NCBI GenBank assembly: GCA_015345905.1
Contig: JADDTR010000017.1
Span: forward strand, 372,001 to 436,000
Length of the DNA: 64,000 bases
Origin: Aotearoamyces nothofagi
Taxonomy: Eukaryota > Ascomycota > Leotiomycetes > Leotiales > Tympanidaceae
Direction: 5' to 3'
Shown: positions 1 to 9,607 of the stretch, piece by piece
Layout: the number at the start of each line of letters is the position of its first letter
Position numbering within the stretch: the first letter of the stretch is position 1
Notes under the pieces: model-generated
The model's input: only the letters and a program-made list of their open reading frames with translations
Databases searched by the model: none
What the model was told of the DNA's origin: nothing
Made by a program: the position numbers and the translations under genes

Positions 1-816
1 GGGGAATGAGAAGAGTGGCGGGCGGGGTAGAGGCTCAGCGAGTGATGAGGAAGGGGTGGCGGAGGAGGCAATGTAGAGACGGGGTTCGACGCGAGGGAGG
101 GAGACGTTGCAGCCAAAATCATAGGAGACGAGTTTTACAAAGGCAGAGAGGAGGGCAATACGGAATTCAGGTGGAGTCTGAGATCCGGTTCCTGTTCGGT
201 AGTGTGATCGCTGGTGCGGGTGAACTTTGGAAGAAGTAGCATCGACATCTGTAGAATCTGTAGAAGTAGAACTCTTTCCAGCATCTGGAGCCGGCAGAGA
301 TGTATCATCCCAGAAGGTGGATATGAGCTCGAGGTTTCGGAAGAACTCGTACGCATTTCCAAGACGAACTGGTGATGATCCAGGTGCAGTTGTAATACGC
401 CGAATAGTACGGAAAGCTGCCGAGTTGGACGTGGAAAGTTCCCTTACACGCTCCAGGTAGATCTTGGCACCGGGCGAGTTACGCCCGTTATTCAAAGGAC
501 GTGTTGATGCCAGGTTCACATCTTCAAGCTCTCCTGCTGGAATGGACAACCAAGATGATGGCGGCAGGAAATTATGATCAGGAATGATATCGGCTGGTGT
601 TGCATCTCGGATCACGTGCAGACCCAAGGCCTCCAGGTGTTCGACCTTGACGTCGATTGGTCGCTGGATCCCGCGGAGTAAAGTGACCAGCGGCGGCTTA
701 TCATTCTCTAGGGAGTTGAAGCTAGGCGTACAGTGTGGAAACCTTACAGGCGTTGGTGGAGGGATATCACTAGGAGCTACGATTGCCGGGGGTGAACCTA
801 TGAATTGAGACGTCAT
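1..816 (-). CDS. Unrecognised conserved-looking protein, partial (3' part beyond left edge)
   Basis: An open frame of 272 codons starts at the ATG at 814-816 and runs off the window edge without a stop, so the C-terminus is missing. The protein begins M-T-S-Q-F-I-G-S, has a Pro-rich start, then a folded-looking segment (about residues 41-66, LLRGIQRPIDVKVEHLEALG), a second one near residues 150-175 (AYEFFRNLELISTFWDD), a Ser/Thr linker, and a third segment with FRIALLSAFVKLVSYDFG. No signal peptide or membrane span is visible. Codon choice is even and no intron is needed. I do not recognise the family. Blocks of ordered sequence separated by low-complexity linkers argue that it is a real gene; a cytosolic or nuclear protein is most likely, but no function can be given. 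Confidence 0.7.
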   Translation of the reverse strand, partial: MTSQFIGSPPAIVAPSDIPPPTPVRFPHCTPSFNSLENDKPPLVTLLRGIQRPIDVKVEHLEALGLHVIRDATPADIIPDHNFLPPSSWLSIPAGELEDVNLASTRPLNNGRNSPGAKIYLERVRELSTSNSAAFRTIRRITTAPGSSPVRLGNAYEFFRNLELISTFWDDTSLPAPDAGKSSTSTDSTDVDATSSKVHPHQRSHYRTGTGSQTPPEFRIALLSAFVKLVSYDFGCNVSLPRVEPRLYIASSATPSSSLAEPLPRPPLFSFP

Positions 817-3095
817 GTAAGGAAGATGGACGAGAAGCAGCAAGAGAACTGAGAAGACGACACGCCGGACGAGAGTCGCTCGGAGAAGAAGAGCATGGAG
901 GGCAAGGAGGATAAGCAAGAAGAGCAAGAAAGGTAGCAGCTGGAGCAGCAGGCCAACTGCCGTGCGCTGATGAGGGACACGGACAGTGTAAGGACAGTTG
1001 CCGGGCCATTAAGTGCGTTTGGAACGTCCCCTTCGCCCCTACAGTGTTACCATGATAAAGGAACGAAAGCAGTGACATACCTAGATGTTGGAGTGCAGCG
1101 AACATGATGAGCGACGGCGTTGTAGCTTTGCGGCTTCGCAGCTATGCGGTGTCCGTAGAGAGATGGTACGACTGTCAAGACGTCATGTGACTAAACCGTA
1201 TATCACGCCGCAGCTACCAGCGAACTCTTCTACAACTCCGGCATCAAAATTGCATCGCGGTCGGTCGGGGACTGGGTGAAGAGTTTGGGCGCCAGTCGAC
1301 GTTGTGAGTTGCGCTTTGCTTTGTGGTCTGCGGGTGTTCTGGCGTGTGCGTGGGCGTCGCTTGTTCGGCTCATGTATGCAAGTAGATGCCGACTGTGGCA
1401 GCTTGCATGCAGCCCGCAGAACATGGATGGATGGGTTTTGGGGGCGGTCGTCTGTGGCGGTGGGGATGATGGTGTTGATGATAGCTGGAGTAAGGCCAGA
1501 CTTAAGATGGGAGGGAAAGGAAGCATCGCAAGAATTAGTATAATCTGAGATATTCAGAATCCGTCGGGAACAATGGGATTATCTATGTATGTTTGGGGAG
1601 CGGGAGTGCGGGAAGGCGGGAGAGCGCCATAAATTATAGTTCGTGGCAATCAATTGGTATCATTATAATCATTAGGACCAACGTTATAATTCTTCTTCTT
1701 CTTCATCATCTTCATCGAGGCAATACGGAGCAAGACACCTATGCACCCGGCGTTCGCTGTCCATTGTCCGGTGTAGCGTGTAGCCGCGAGCCGCGGCGCG
1801 CGAGCGCCACAGCAATCAGTCGTCGGGTGTATAATCTGATTGGAGATGTACAGGCGCTCGTCGTAGGAGAGGCAAGAGCAGCACCCAGCATATGCTCAAT
1901 CCTCAATCTCCAGAGCACTTGGGAACTTGAAAACGCCATCCAACATGCAAAGGGTATCTTGACGGGTATATTCTCTACTTACCCGACCGGGGTCTCAACT
2001 CTAGCCGAGCTGCAGCCCGCCTGCGCTCTCTTGCTGCCAAGCCATTGCTGGACACTTCCCTTCCGGCATGACGACATGAAGACCTGGCGCTATGTCTCGG
2101 CGACGTGGGGATGTTTCGTCATTGATGATGATTAGATACTGCTGTATAGAGACAAATTGCTCGTTGCATCTCCCTTGTTGGTAATAAACAGGACAAGTTA
2201 GAAAGCATGCGCAAGATAGATGCATCATTATTGTTATCTATGCATGCTCGCATTGGAGTGACTGGTGTATAGGAGATATAACACATACATATCCATATAT
2301 CCGGACATCTTACTGAAGAGACCGGACGTTTGCTGGTGGGTTTATATCATCTATTCCAATCATTAGCCGAGCGCAACTATTTGTTTTGTTGCCCCCTGAT
2401 GTTCCTCTTCCCCTTCGTTTTCTGTTGAGGCGCACAGATAGCACAGACTGTTGTGCTCAACGCCGTTTCGTGCTGCCGTCGCCAATATAGAGGTGACACT
2501 CGTGATGGCGAGACTGCCCATTGTGTCTCTTGCTTGAGACCTTGCTGGCTTCCGTAGGATCCTCGGCGGCCCTCTCTCCAGCGACGACGATCTATCAATG
2601 CCTTCTTCCGAGGACGTCCCTTATTCGCATCTCCCGCGGTTGCTGCATTGCGCTTCCCGTCGATGCTGGATGCGGTTCTGCCGTCGCGACACTGGCAGAA
2701 ACCACTGTGAGGCTGTGCTGGTGAACGAGCGAGTCATCCCGCCGTCCACGCCCAAACGAGGCCGGACCCCCTGACTAAGCGAGCAGCCAAGGTGCTTCAG
2801 GTGTGTTACAGACCCGACTACTACAGGGGCTCTGATACGTTGCCGCCGTCAAGCCGTTCATCTTCTTTTATCCTCTCCGGATCCCATTAAGGGATTCCCA
2901 GACGCTCTCTGAAATCCAAGGCTGGCTGTGCATGTTGACCATGCCTCCAGATTTCTCTTCTCTTTCTGCCTCTCCCATTCTATGAGTACTGCCAAAACAT
3001 GTTTATGGCGATATTGTAAACGGCCTGGGCGCCATTCATTTTTTTTGTCTCTTTATTCTATTCTTTATTGGCGGCTACAGCTGCCAGTATTCATT
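817..3095. other. Spacer with no confident gene
   Basis: About 2.3 kb between a minus-strand gene and a plus-strand gene, so it should hold both promoters. Short open frames on both strands have no recognisable domain. A run of (TTC)n/(ATC)n-like sequence lies near 1690-1715. Two overlapping minus-strand frames near 2350-2720 look mildly protein-like (see findings) but I could not build a gene from them. The last 300 bp before 3096 are pyrimidine-rich, typical of a fungal 5' leader. Confidence 0.5.
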
Positions 3096-5204
3096 ATGGC
3101 GTCAAGTTCCCTGCCGGCAGGATTCTCTATTACGACTATTGATGGTAAACGATGTACGGCGGTGCCGAGGACGTCTAGTGGAGGGAGCTCAAATACAACC
3201 TCGATATCTTCGGCTGCAGCATCGAGTACTCAAGCTCTAGAATCACCGGCTCTAGCATTACCATTGGCATCGGCATCGGCAACGTCGACGGTTTCCCAAG
3301 AAGCATCGGCAGCGGCAGAAACTACTGTATCCTCGGCCACATCTGCAGCCGTATCTACATCGGCGACGACAGATCAAAGCTCTGCGGACCCAGGTGCAGC
3401 TACGAGTACAGCAGCTACGAGTACAGCAGTTACGAGTACAGAGGCAGCCAGTACAGCGGCAGCCAGTACGGCGGCGGCGGCGGCAGCAGCCTCGGCGACT
3501 CCTCAACAGACCTCAATTATATCTACGCCAACAGCAGCAGCAACCTCAACGCAGTCTCTCGAATCCGCAGCTGCTTTATCTGCATCATCTACGAATACTA
3601 ATAGTGTACTACTGTCAACGTCAGATTCATCTACAGCCGAGGGACCCACGGCACAAAGTGAAATTACTGCTCAGGCGACTTTGACAACAAGTTCACCAGC
3701 TCTCGGCGCACTAATAACCTTGCCATCATCCACAAGCTTGTCCTCTTCTACAACACCGCAGTCCAACAGTGCATCCGAGTCATCAACAGCCGATGGTCTA
3801 GCTTCGGCCTCAAAGCTGAACTCCGGTGCCATAGCTGGGGGTGTCATCGGAGGTGCGGCCTTTTTAGCACTCATCGGAATGCTATGGTGGTGGTATACAC
3901 GGAGACGGAGAAATCGGGATTCGCTGCTGACTCCTTTGAATGCTGATTCGGAGAGTACCCAGAAAGAATTCTACTACGAGATCGATGGCCGCTCTGTAGG
4001 GCCAACAAGTCGCAGTATGAAAGTCAAAGCAAGAGCGAATTATCATATTGGACGGGTTACTACGAGCCTCTCTAGCTTGGGAGCCGCCCTAAGATCAAAA
4101 GCGAGAGGACAAAAAGCTCCACCAAGTGTGGATCTGAACCGTGGAAACTCACAATTCCTCGAACCTATCATGTCACAACAGCACAGCCGCAACCCATCTA
4201 TTTTGTCGAACAATGGAGGAGATATCACAGCCCGTGATCGTCTAGCTGACTGGTGGGAGCGGCTGACGGCAGATGCAAACTTCAACTGGAAACTTAAACT
4301 TCGTCGTAAACCTACAGGGGTCAGAGGTCCATTTCCAATAGCTCGCGGTCAAACAAGACAGAGCTCACAAAACCAAAAATCGGTTGACTTTTCTCATTTC
4401 CTTTCAGTAAAAGAGAACGAACTTCGGGGAGCTAAACGGTCTTCTCGCCGTTCACTCTCAATGTCTGCAACATCTTCTCTAATTAGGCCAAGGAATTCGG
4501 AACTGGGAAGTCTAGGTATAGACTTCAGTAATACTGCTTCTTCTGGTGCACAAGCGACGGCACCAGCCACAACACCCAACGTCCTAAATGATACGTCGCC
4601 AACAGAACCGACTCTTGGTCCGTTTGAAGATCCAGTCGCAAAACCAAAACCCCTCTTGACGAAATCAGGAGATATTATCAACAAGCCAAACTCGTCCAAT
4701 TATGTGGCCCAAGTACAGCGATCACGGGCTCCAAGTATATCCACGAACCCGGCGAGTAGATATCCATCTACGATACGCATGTCAAAGGATAGTTATCGTG
4801 ATACATTATTCTCCTCATATTCAGCAACTGGGCGACATGTGAAGGGCAGAAGCGACCCATTTGATCTTGAACGACCAGATCTCTGGCGACCTGCTCTACC
4901 ACAAAACCCACAGCTTGCGCAAGATTCAACTGCACAGCAAGACACGGACGAGGGTAAAGTGGATCAAGAAAAACATAATCAGTTCAGCGGAACCGCTACA
5001 GGAGCGCCAATGGAACCCCGAGTGGTAAGCGTAGCATATGGCAAGGGAAGGATAGTAAGTGATAAAAGCTTCACGTCAAAATACAGCAGTGGCGTATCGG
5101 CCGTAATGAGCGAATGGGGAGATCCGGGACCTGATCTTGGCCCTGCGGCGCTCAGAGATCAAGGCGGCACGATAAGTCCAAGCGGTGTCGGAAAGGCGAT
5201 ATGA
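3096..5204 (+). CDS. Ser/Thr/Ala-rich single-pass membrane protein, possible surface sensor
   Basis: A 702-residue intronless protein. Residues 30-240 are almost entirely Ser, Thr and Ala with short Gln stretches, as in heavily O-mannosylated fungal surface domains. Residues about 244-268 form one hydrophobic span (GAIAGGVIGGAAFLALIGML) followed by a stop-transfer cluster (RRRRNR), then a basic, Ser-rich cytoplasmic tail of about 430 residues with many S-x-R and R-x-x-S sites. This layout resembles Wsc/Mid2-type wall sensors, but there is no WSC domain and no clear signal peptide. I chose the ATG at 3096 because the sequence before it is T-rich leader. An in-frame ATG at 2982 would add a hydrophobic stretch (SFFLSLYSILYWRLQL) that could act as a signal anchor, so the start is uncertain. 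The role as a sensor is inference from architecture only. Confidence 0.8.
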   Translation: MASSSLPAGFSITTIDGKRCTAVPRTSSGGSSNTTSISSAAASSTQALESPALALPLASASATSTVSQEASAAAETTVSSATSAAVSTSATTDQSSADPGAATSTAATSTAVTSTEAASTAAASTAAAAAAASATPQQTSIISTPTAAATSTQSLESAAALSASSTNTNSVLLSTSDSSTAEGPTAQSEITAQATLTTSSPALGALITLPSSTSLSSSTTPQSNSASESSTADGLASASKLNSGAIAGGVIGGAAFLALIGMLWWWYTRRRRNRDSLLTPLNADSESTQKEFYYEIDGRSVGPTSRSMKVKARANYHIGRVTTSLSSLGAALRSKARGQKAPPSVDLNRGNSQFLEPIMSQQHSRNPSILSNNGGDITARDRLADWWERLTADANFNWKLKLRRKPTGVRGPFPIARGQTRQSSQNQKSVDFSHFLSVKENELRGAKRSSRRSLSMSATSSLIRPRNSELGSLGIDFSNTASSGAQATAPATTPNVLNDTSPTEPTLGPFEDPVAKPKPLLTKSGDIINKPNSSNYVAQVQRSRAPSISTNPASRYPSTIRMSKDSYRDTLFSSYSATGRHVKGRSDPFDLERPDLWRPALPQNPQLAQDSTAQQDTDEGKVDQEKHNQFSGTATGAPMEPRVVSVAYGKGRIVSDKSFTSKYSSGVSAVMSEWGDPGPDLGPAALRDQGGTISPSGVGKAI

Positions 5205-5421
5205 TTGATTCGATCCGGCTTGGGCTGGGTCGATTGCGTGCATGGGAGCAGGAAAACGAAAATGGCATCATCCGTCTGGGCGGGGTAGCATGGAAAGGAA
5301 GGTCGGTGGGGCGTTGATCTGGTTTATATTGTCGATCGATATGTGAGAGTTCGGAACGAGAGCAGAAGTGTGTGTGTGTGTATATTAAGATTGCTTTTGA
5401 TCGATGATGCTTATTACTATT

Positions 5422-5548
5422 CTATTACCGCCACTGTTTATTACTGCCACTGCTTATTACTGCCACTGTTTATTACTGCCACTGTTTATTACCGCCACTG
5501 CTTATTACCGCCACTGTTTATTACCGCCACTGTTTATTACCGCCACTG
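5422..5548 (+). repeat. 16-bp minisatellite, about 8 copies
   Basis: Tandem array of TTTATTACYGCCACTG units. A first 15-bp partial unit at 5422-5436 is followed by seven full 16-bp units with only C/T changes at two positions. The array lies 220 bp downstream of the membrane-protein stop codon and is probably noncoding, since 16 is not a multiple of three. Confidence 0.95.
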
Positions 5549-5925
5549 TTTTTTTTGTGTTGATCGCTCCTGGATTTCTTGAAATCTATCTATATATTTT
5601 CCCCCCCTTCCTCTCCTGAATCGATAAGCCTCTTGACTGTATATATATATATATATATATTCTAATCTGATTATCCGATTTGATAGATCTGAAGGTATAG
5701 ATAATTAATAGATAGATGATAGACTTAGGCTATAGGAGTATATATATCTAGATCTAGATCTCCCAATCTTCTTTTTTTCTTTTTCTCTCTCTAATCTTCT
5801 TCTTTCTTTTTTTCTCTCTAATCTTCTTCTTCAAATAGAATATATATATATATATATTCTATTCAATCAGTTAAGAAGAAGAAGAGAGAAAAGGGAGAGA
5901 GAGAGAGAGGTTTTATAAAATTAGA

Positions 5926-5963
5926 TTAGATCAGATTGGATTGGATTGGATTGGATTGGATTG
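5926..5963 (+). repeat. TTGGA pentanucleotide microsatellite
   Basis: Starts as imperfect ATTAGATTAGATCAGATT and becomes perfect GGATT repeats, consistent with slippage growth. It sits in the AT-rich spacer upstream of the lyase gene. Confidence 0.9.
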
Positions 5964-6493
5964 ATTTCTTCTATATATGTATATATAATAGTATAGTATG
6001 GTACCTCTAGCCACAAATCCCCAACCCCCAAATTCCCAACCATGATTCCAGGGGGGGTACGTACAGAGAGAGAGAGAGAAGTGGAGAGAGGCGGCCCGGC
6101 CCACTCGTTATCGCGTCCCCTCACACGACGGCCCCTCCCTCCCTCCCTCCCTATCTTATCAGAGAACCACTTATCACTTAATCACTTATCACGAAAAAAA
6201 AAATCACATCACCTCGCACGAGGATGACGCCTTCGGAGCCCGCGCGCTTTTTTTTCCCTCCTTCTTGATTTATTTAATGAGGTGTTGGGTCCGATGTGAG
6301 AAATCCCAGTCCTGCAATTCTTTTTTGCGGTTTGGGGATTTGATGTTTCGGATGGGTAGATATTTAAATGATTCTGGGTTCAAAAGTCTGGCATGATGGA
6401 ATGATTTATATATTTATATATATATATTTTTTTGGCATGATGGATTGACAGGATAGACGACCAGAGCGAAACGAAGCAGAGCAGAACCGTTCG

Positions 6494-9400
6494 ATGGCTT
6501 CCAGCCACGGTGCAAAAGGCGAGAGCACATCAGCGACGACGGTGAGGTGGCTAGAGCCTGCTCCCAGCCATCTGTTCGGCACGACCTTCGCTCTGCCCTG
6601 GGCGCAAGGCCTGTACGACGCCGACACCGCCACCTTTACGTGCCGCGGCGACGACGGGCGCCGCGTGCCGCTGCAGTCGTGGGTGACGGCGCGCTGGCAC
6701 GACGGGTCCATCAAGTGGAGCGCGCACGCCCTTGCGGGCGCCGACGATGTGTGCGGCGCGTATGCGGTGCGCGCGGCTGTGCGGGGCGTGGAGGGGGGAG
6801 GAGAGAGGGAGGGGGAGGGGGAGGGAGGAGAGGCTGAGCGCGATGCCGAGGGGGGGGTGAGGGTGGTGAGGGAGGAGGGGAGCGGGGATGTCGAGGTCGA
6901 CACGGGGAGGATCAAGGTTCTGTTCCCGGCAAAGGGGAGGGAGGTTGTGCGGAGCATCGTGACCGCCAGTGGGAGGGTGGTGGGGGTGGGTGGGAGGCTG
7001 GTCTTGCTGTCGCAGGCGGCGGTCCCGGACGGAGATGGGCCGGAGCGTCCGGCGAGACGGTACACCTTTGAGGGCATCGTCGAGTCGACGGTCGTCGAGC
7101 AGGGCGGGCCCGTGAGAGCGGTAGTCGCGGTGCGAGGAACCCACCGCCTCGTCGACGACGGCCACCACATCCCGTGGCTCCCATTCGTCCTGCGGTTCTA
7201 CCTGNGGGCGGCGGGGAGCGGGGATGTCGAGGTCGACACGGGGAGGATCAAGGTTCTGTTCCCGGCAAAGGGGAGGGAGGTTGTGCGGAGCATCGTGACC
7301 GCCAGTGGGAGGGTGGTGGGGGTGGGTGGGAGGCTGGTCTTGCTGTCGCAGGCGGCGGTCCCGGACGGAGATGGGCCGGAGCGTCCGGCGAGACGGTACA
7401 CCTTTGAGGGCATCGTCGAGTCGACGGTCGTCGAGCAGGGCGGGCCCGTGAGAGCGGTAGTCGCGGTGCGAGGAACCCACCGCCTCGTCGACGACGGCCA
7501 CCACATCCCGTGGCTCCCATTCGCCCTGCGGTTCTACCTGTACGCCGACTCCGAGGCGATCCGCGTCGTGCACACCATTACATACGACGGCGACATGGAC
7601 CACGACTTCGTGCGCGGCATCGGCCTGCGCTTCGGTGTCCCGCTCGCCGGCGAGGCCTTGTTTGATCGCCATGTGCGGATTTCTGGTGCTGGTGACGGCC
7701 TCCTGAACGAGGCTGTCCAGGGCCTCACGGGGCTGCGGAGGGATCCCGGGCTGGGCGTGCGGCAGGCACAGATCGGGGGCAAGCCCACGCCCCCGTTGGA
7801 GGACTGGGACCCGGATTTCGTCTCGCGGCTCCGGTGGGTGCCGTCATGGAACGACTACGGCCTGTCGCAGCTCTCTCCCGACGGCTTCACCCTCCGCAAG
7901 AGAACCAGGGCAGGGAGCAGCTGGGTCAACATCCCCGGCGGGACGCGAGCTGGCGGTCTCGCATACCTAGGAGGCGCCAATCGAGGCGGTCTGGCAGTCG
8001 GCCTTCGAGACTTCTGGGAGCGTTATCCCACCGGTCTCGACATACGGGACGCGGCGTCGGACATGGGCCAGCTCACGCTGTGGCTCTACAGCCCGGCCGC
8101 TGAGCCCATGGACCTGCGGCCGTATCACGACGGCCTGCAGCAGGACGCCTACGAGGAGCAGCTGGACGCGCTCACCATCACGTACGAGGACTGGGAGCCG
8201 GGGATGGGCTCGCCGTTCGGGGTGGCGCGGACGAACGAGCTTTACATATTCGGCTTCGAGAAGACGCCAGAGAGCGCCGCGCTGGCAAGCCTGACGGCGT
8301 ACGCGCGAAGCCCGCCGCTGCTGGTGGCGGATCCGGAGACGATACACGGCACGAGAGCTTTTGGCGACTACTGGACCCCGTCGTCCCAGCTGGCGTCGAC
8401 GAATCCGAGGGTGAGCGGCATCGAAGCAAGGCTCGACTTCCTCTTCCGCTTCTACCAGGCCCAGATCTCGCAGCGGAAGTGGTATGGCTTCTGGGACTAC
8501 GGGGACATCATGCACACGTACGACGCCGACCGCCACACCTGGCGCTACGACGTCGGCGGCTACGCGTGGGACAACTCGGAGCTCTCGCCGGACCTGTGGC
8601 TGTGGCTGTATTTCCTGCAGACGGGGAGGCCAGACGTCTACCGCGTGGCCGAGGCGCTCACGCGCCACACCGGCGAGGTCGACGTCTACCACCTCGGGAG
8701 GTACAGGGGCCTGGGCACGCGCCACGGCGTGCAGCACTGGAGCGACAGCTGCAAGCAGCACCGCATCTCCAACGCCCTGTACCGCAAGTTCTTCTTCTAC
8801 CTCTCGGGCGGCGACGAGCGCGTCGGCGACCTGCTGCAGGAGGTCTTGGATTCCGACAAGACGCTTCTGCTCCTGGATCCGTACCGGAAGGTCCGGAAAG
8901 ACAAGGCATCGTATACGCCGGATCGGCGCGCCCTCTCCATCGCCCTGGGGACGGACTGGTCGGCTCTGGCAGCCGCGTGGATGATCGAGTTTGAAAGGCG
9001 CGGGCCGCGGTGGAGGGAGGCGGAAGCGAAGCTGCGGGAGACGATCAAGGGGATAGGAGGTCTCGCCAATGGCTTCGTGACCGGCACGGCGCTGTACGAT
9101 ATGGATACGGGCGTGCTGTCGCCCCCGCCGCAGGACCCCGCCAACACGGGCGTCGTGCAGCTCTCCCACCTCTCCGCCATGTTCGGGCTCTTCGAAGTCT
9201 GCGCCGACCTCCTCGACGCCCTCCCCGCCGCCGACACCGCCACCTTGGCGCAGGCGTGGCTCGAGTACTGCCTCCACTGGAGCGGGCCCGCCTCGGCCCA
9301 GATCCGCCGATTCGGGGTCAGCCACAGCAACCAGATCCTGCGGCAGGGCCATTCCCGTCTCGCTGCTTATGCCGCCAGCAGGCTGGGCGACGACGACCTG

Positions 9401-9607
9401 GCGAGCCGTGCGTGGCGGGAGTTCTTCCACGGCGACGGCTTCGGCGGCTACGGACCGGATCTGCCATGGGAGAGCGAGCGGGTCGGCGGGCCTCTGGTGC
9501 TGGCGTCTGTAGATGAGGCGTGTTGGATCTCGACTAATATTAGTGCCATGTATGGCCTGTCAGCTATACAGAATCTTGCCCTGATCTCGTCATCGATAGA
9601 TAGGTAA
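6494..9607 (+). CDS. PL26-type exo-rhamnogalacturonan lyase (PcRGLX/YetA-like), with an assembly duplication
   Basis: The frame encodes 1037 residues as assembled. The N-terminus (VRWLEPAPSHLFGTTFALPW, then LQSWVTARWHDGSIKWSAHA) matches the RIFT-barrel domain of the PcRGLX/YetA family. A central beta-sandwich follows, and the second half is rich in Trp/Tyr and His (GDIMHTYDADRHTWRYDVGG; HGVQHWSDSCKQHRISNALY), as expected for the alpha/alpha-toroid domain. The family releases unsaturated galacturonosyl-rhamnose from the rhamnogalacturonan I backbone by beta-elimination. No signal peptide is visible, so an intracellular role on imported oligomers is possible. Residues about 99-128 are a Gly/Glu low-complexity insert from a G-rich tract. 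The N at 7205 joins two copies of a 335-bp segment (6870-7204, 7206-7540); because N plus repeat is 336 bp, the frame survives with a spurious 112-residue repeat. The real protein is probably about 925 residues. The next gene is a transporter on the same strand. Confidence 0.85.
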   Translation: MASSHGAKGESTSATTVRWLEPAPSHLFGTTFALPWAQGLYDADTATFTCRGDDGRRVPLQSWVTARWHDGSIKWSAHALAGADDVCGAYAVRAAVRGVEGGGEREGEGEGGEAERDAEGGVRVVREEGSGDVEVDTGRIKVLFPAKGREVVRSIVTASGRVVGVGGRLVLLSQAAVPDGDGPERPARRYTFEGIVESTVVEQGGPVRAVVAVRGTHRLVDDGHHIPWLPFVLRFYLXAAGSGDVEVDTGRIKVLFPAKGREVVRSIVTASGRVVGVGGRLVLLSQAAVPDGDGPERPARRYTFEGIVESTVVEQGGPVRAVVAVRGTHRLVDDGHHIPWLPFALRFYLYADSEAIRVVHTITYDGDMDHDFVRGIGLRFGVPLAGEALFDRHVRISGAGDGLLNEAVQGLTGLRRDPGLGVRQAQIGGKPTPPLEDWDPDFVSRLRWVPSWNDYGLSQLSPDGFTLRKRTRAGSSWVNIPGGTRAGGLAYLGGANRGGLAVGLRDFWERYPTGLDIRDAASDMGQLTLWLYSPAAEPMDLRPYHDGLQQDAYEEQLDALTITYEDWEPGMGSPFGVARTNELYIFGFEKTPESAALASLTAYARSPPLLVADPETIHGTRAFGDYWTPSSQLASTNPRVSGIEARLDFLFRFYQAQISQRKWYGFWDYGDIMHTYDADRHTWRYDVGGYAWDNSELSPDLWLWLYFLQTGRPDVYRVAEALTRHTGEVDVYHLGRYRGLGTRHGVQHWSDSCKQHRISNALYRKFFFYLSGGDERVGDLLQEVLDSDKTLLLLDPYRKVRKDKASYTPDRRALSIALGTDWSALAAAWMIEFERRGPRWREAEAKLRETIKGIGGLANGFVTGTALYDMDTGVLSPPPQDPANTGVVQLSHLSAMFGLFEVCADLLDALPAADTATLAQAWLEYCLHWSGPASAQIRRFGVSHSNQILRQGHSRLAAYAASRLGDDDLASRAWREFFHGDGFGGYGPDLPWESERVGGPLVLASVDEACWISTNISAMYGLSAIQNLALISSSIDR
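6870..7540. repeat. Direct duplication flanking an assembly N
   Basis: Copy 1 (6870-7204) and copy 2 (7206-7540) are 335 bp and differ at only three positions, all close to the contig ends. A single N separates them. This looks like two contigs whose ends overlap but were placed side by side, rather than a biological duplication. Confidence 0.9.

Larger units (their letters stand above)
5205..6493. other. Low-complexity spacer
   Basis: About 1.3 kb, mostly simple sequence: a 16-bp minisatellite (separate entry), (TA)n at 5640-5660, T/C-rich tracts at 5768-5832, (TA)n near 5840-5858, a TTGGA pentamer array at 5926-5963, (GA)n near 5893-5910 and 6065-6080, and AT-rich sequence at 6405-6430. 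No gene is seen. It separates two plus-strand genes and so should contain the promoter of the lyase gene. Confidence 0.7.

Noticed and set aside
1593-2135. 180-codon plus-strand open frame
   Set aside because: Begins in simple repeats, shows no domain or codon bias, and has no supporting context.
5422-5548. CRISPR-like regular repeats
   Set aside because: Direct tandem units without spacers, in a eukaryotic genome.
6551-7672. Long minus-strand frame across the N join
   Set aside because: Antisense shadow of the lyase and lengthened by the assembly duplication.
7967-9430. 487-codon minus-strand frame antisense to the lyase
   Set aside because: Arg/Val/Pro-rich shadow produced by GC-rich coding sequence on the other strand.
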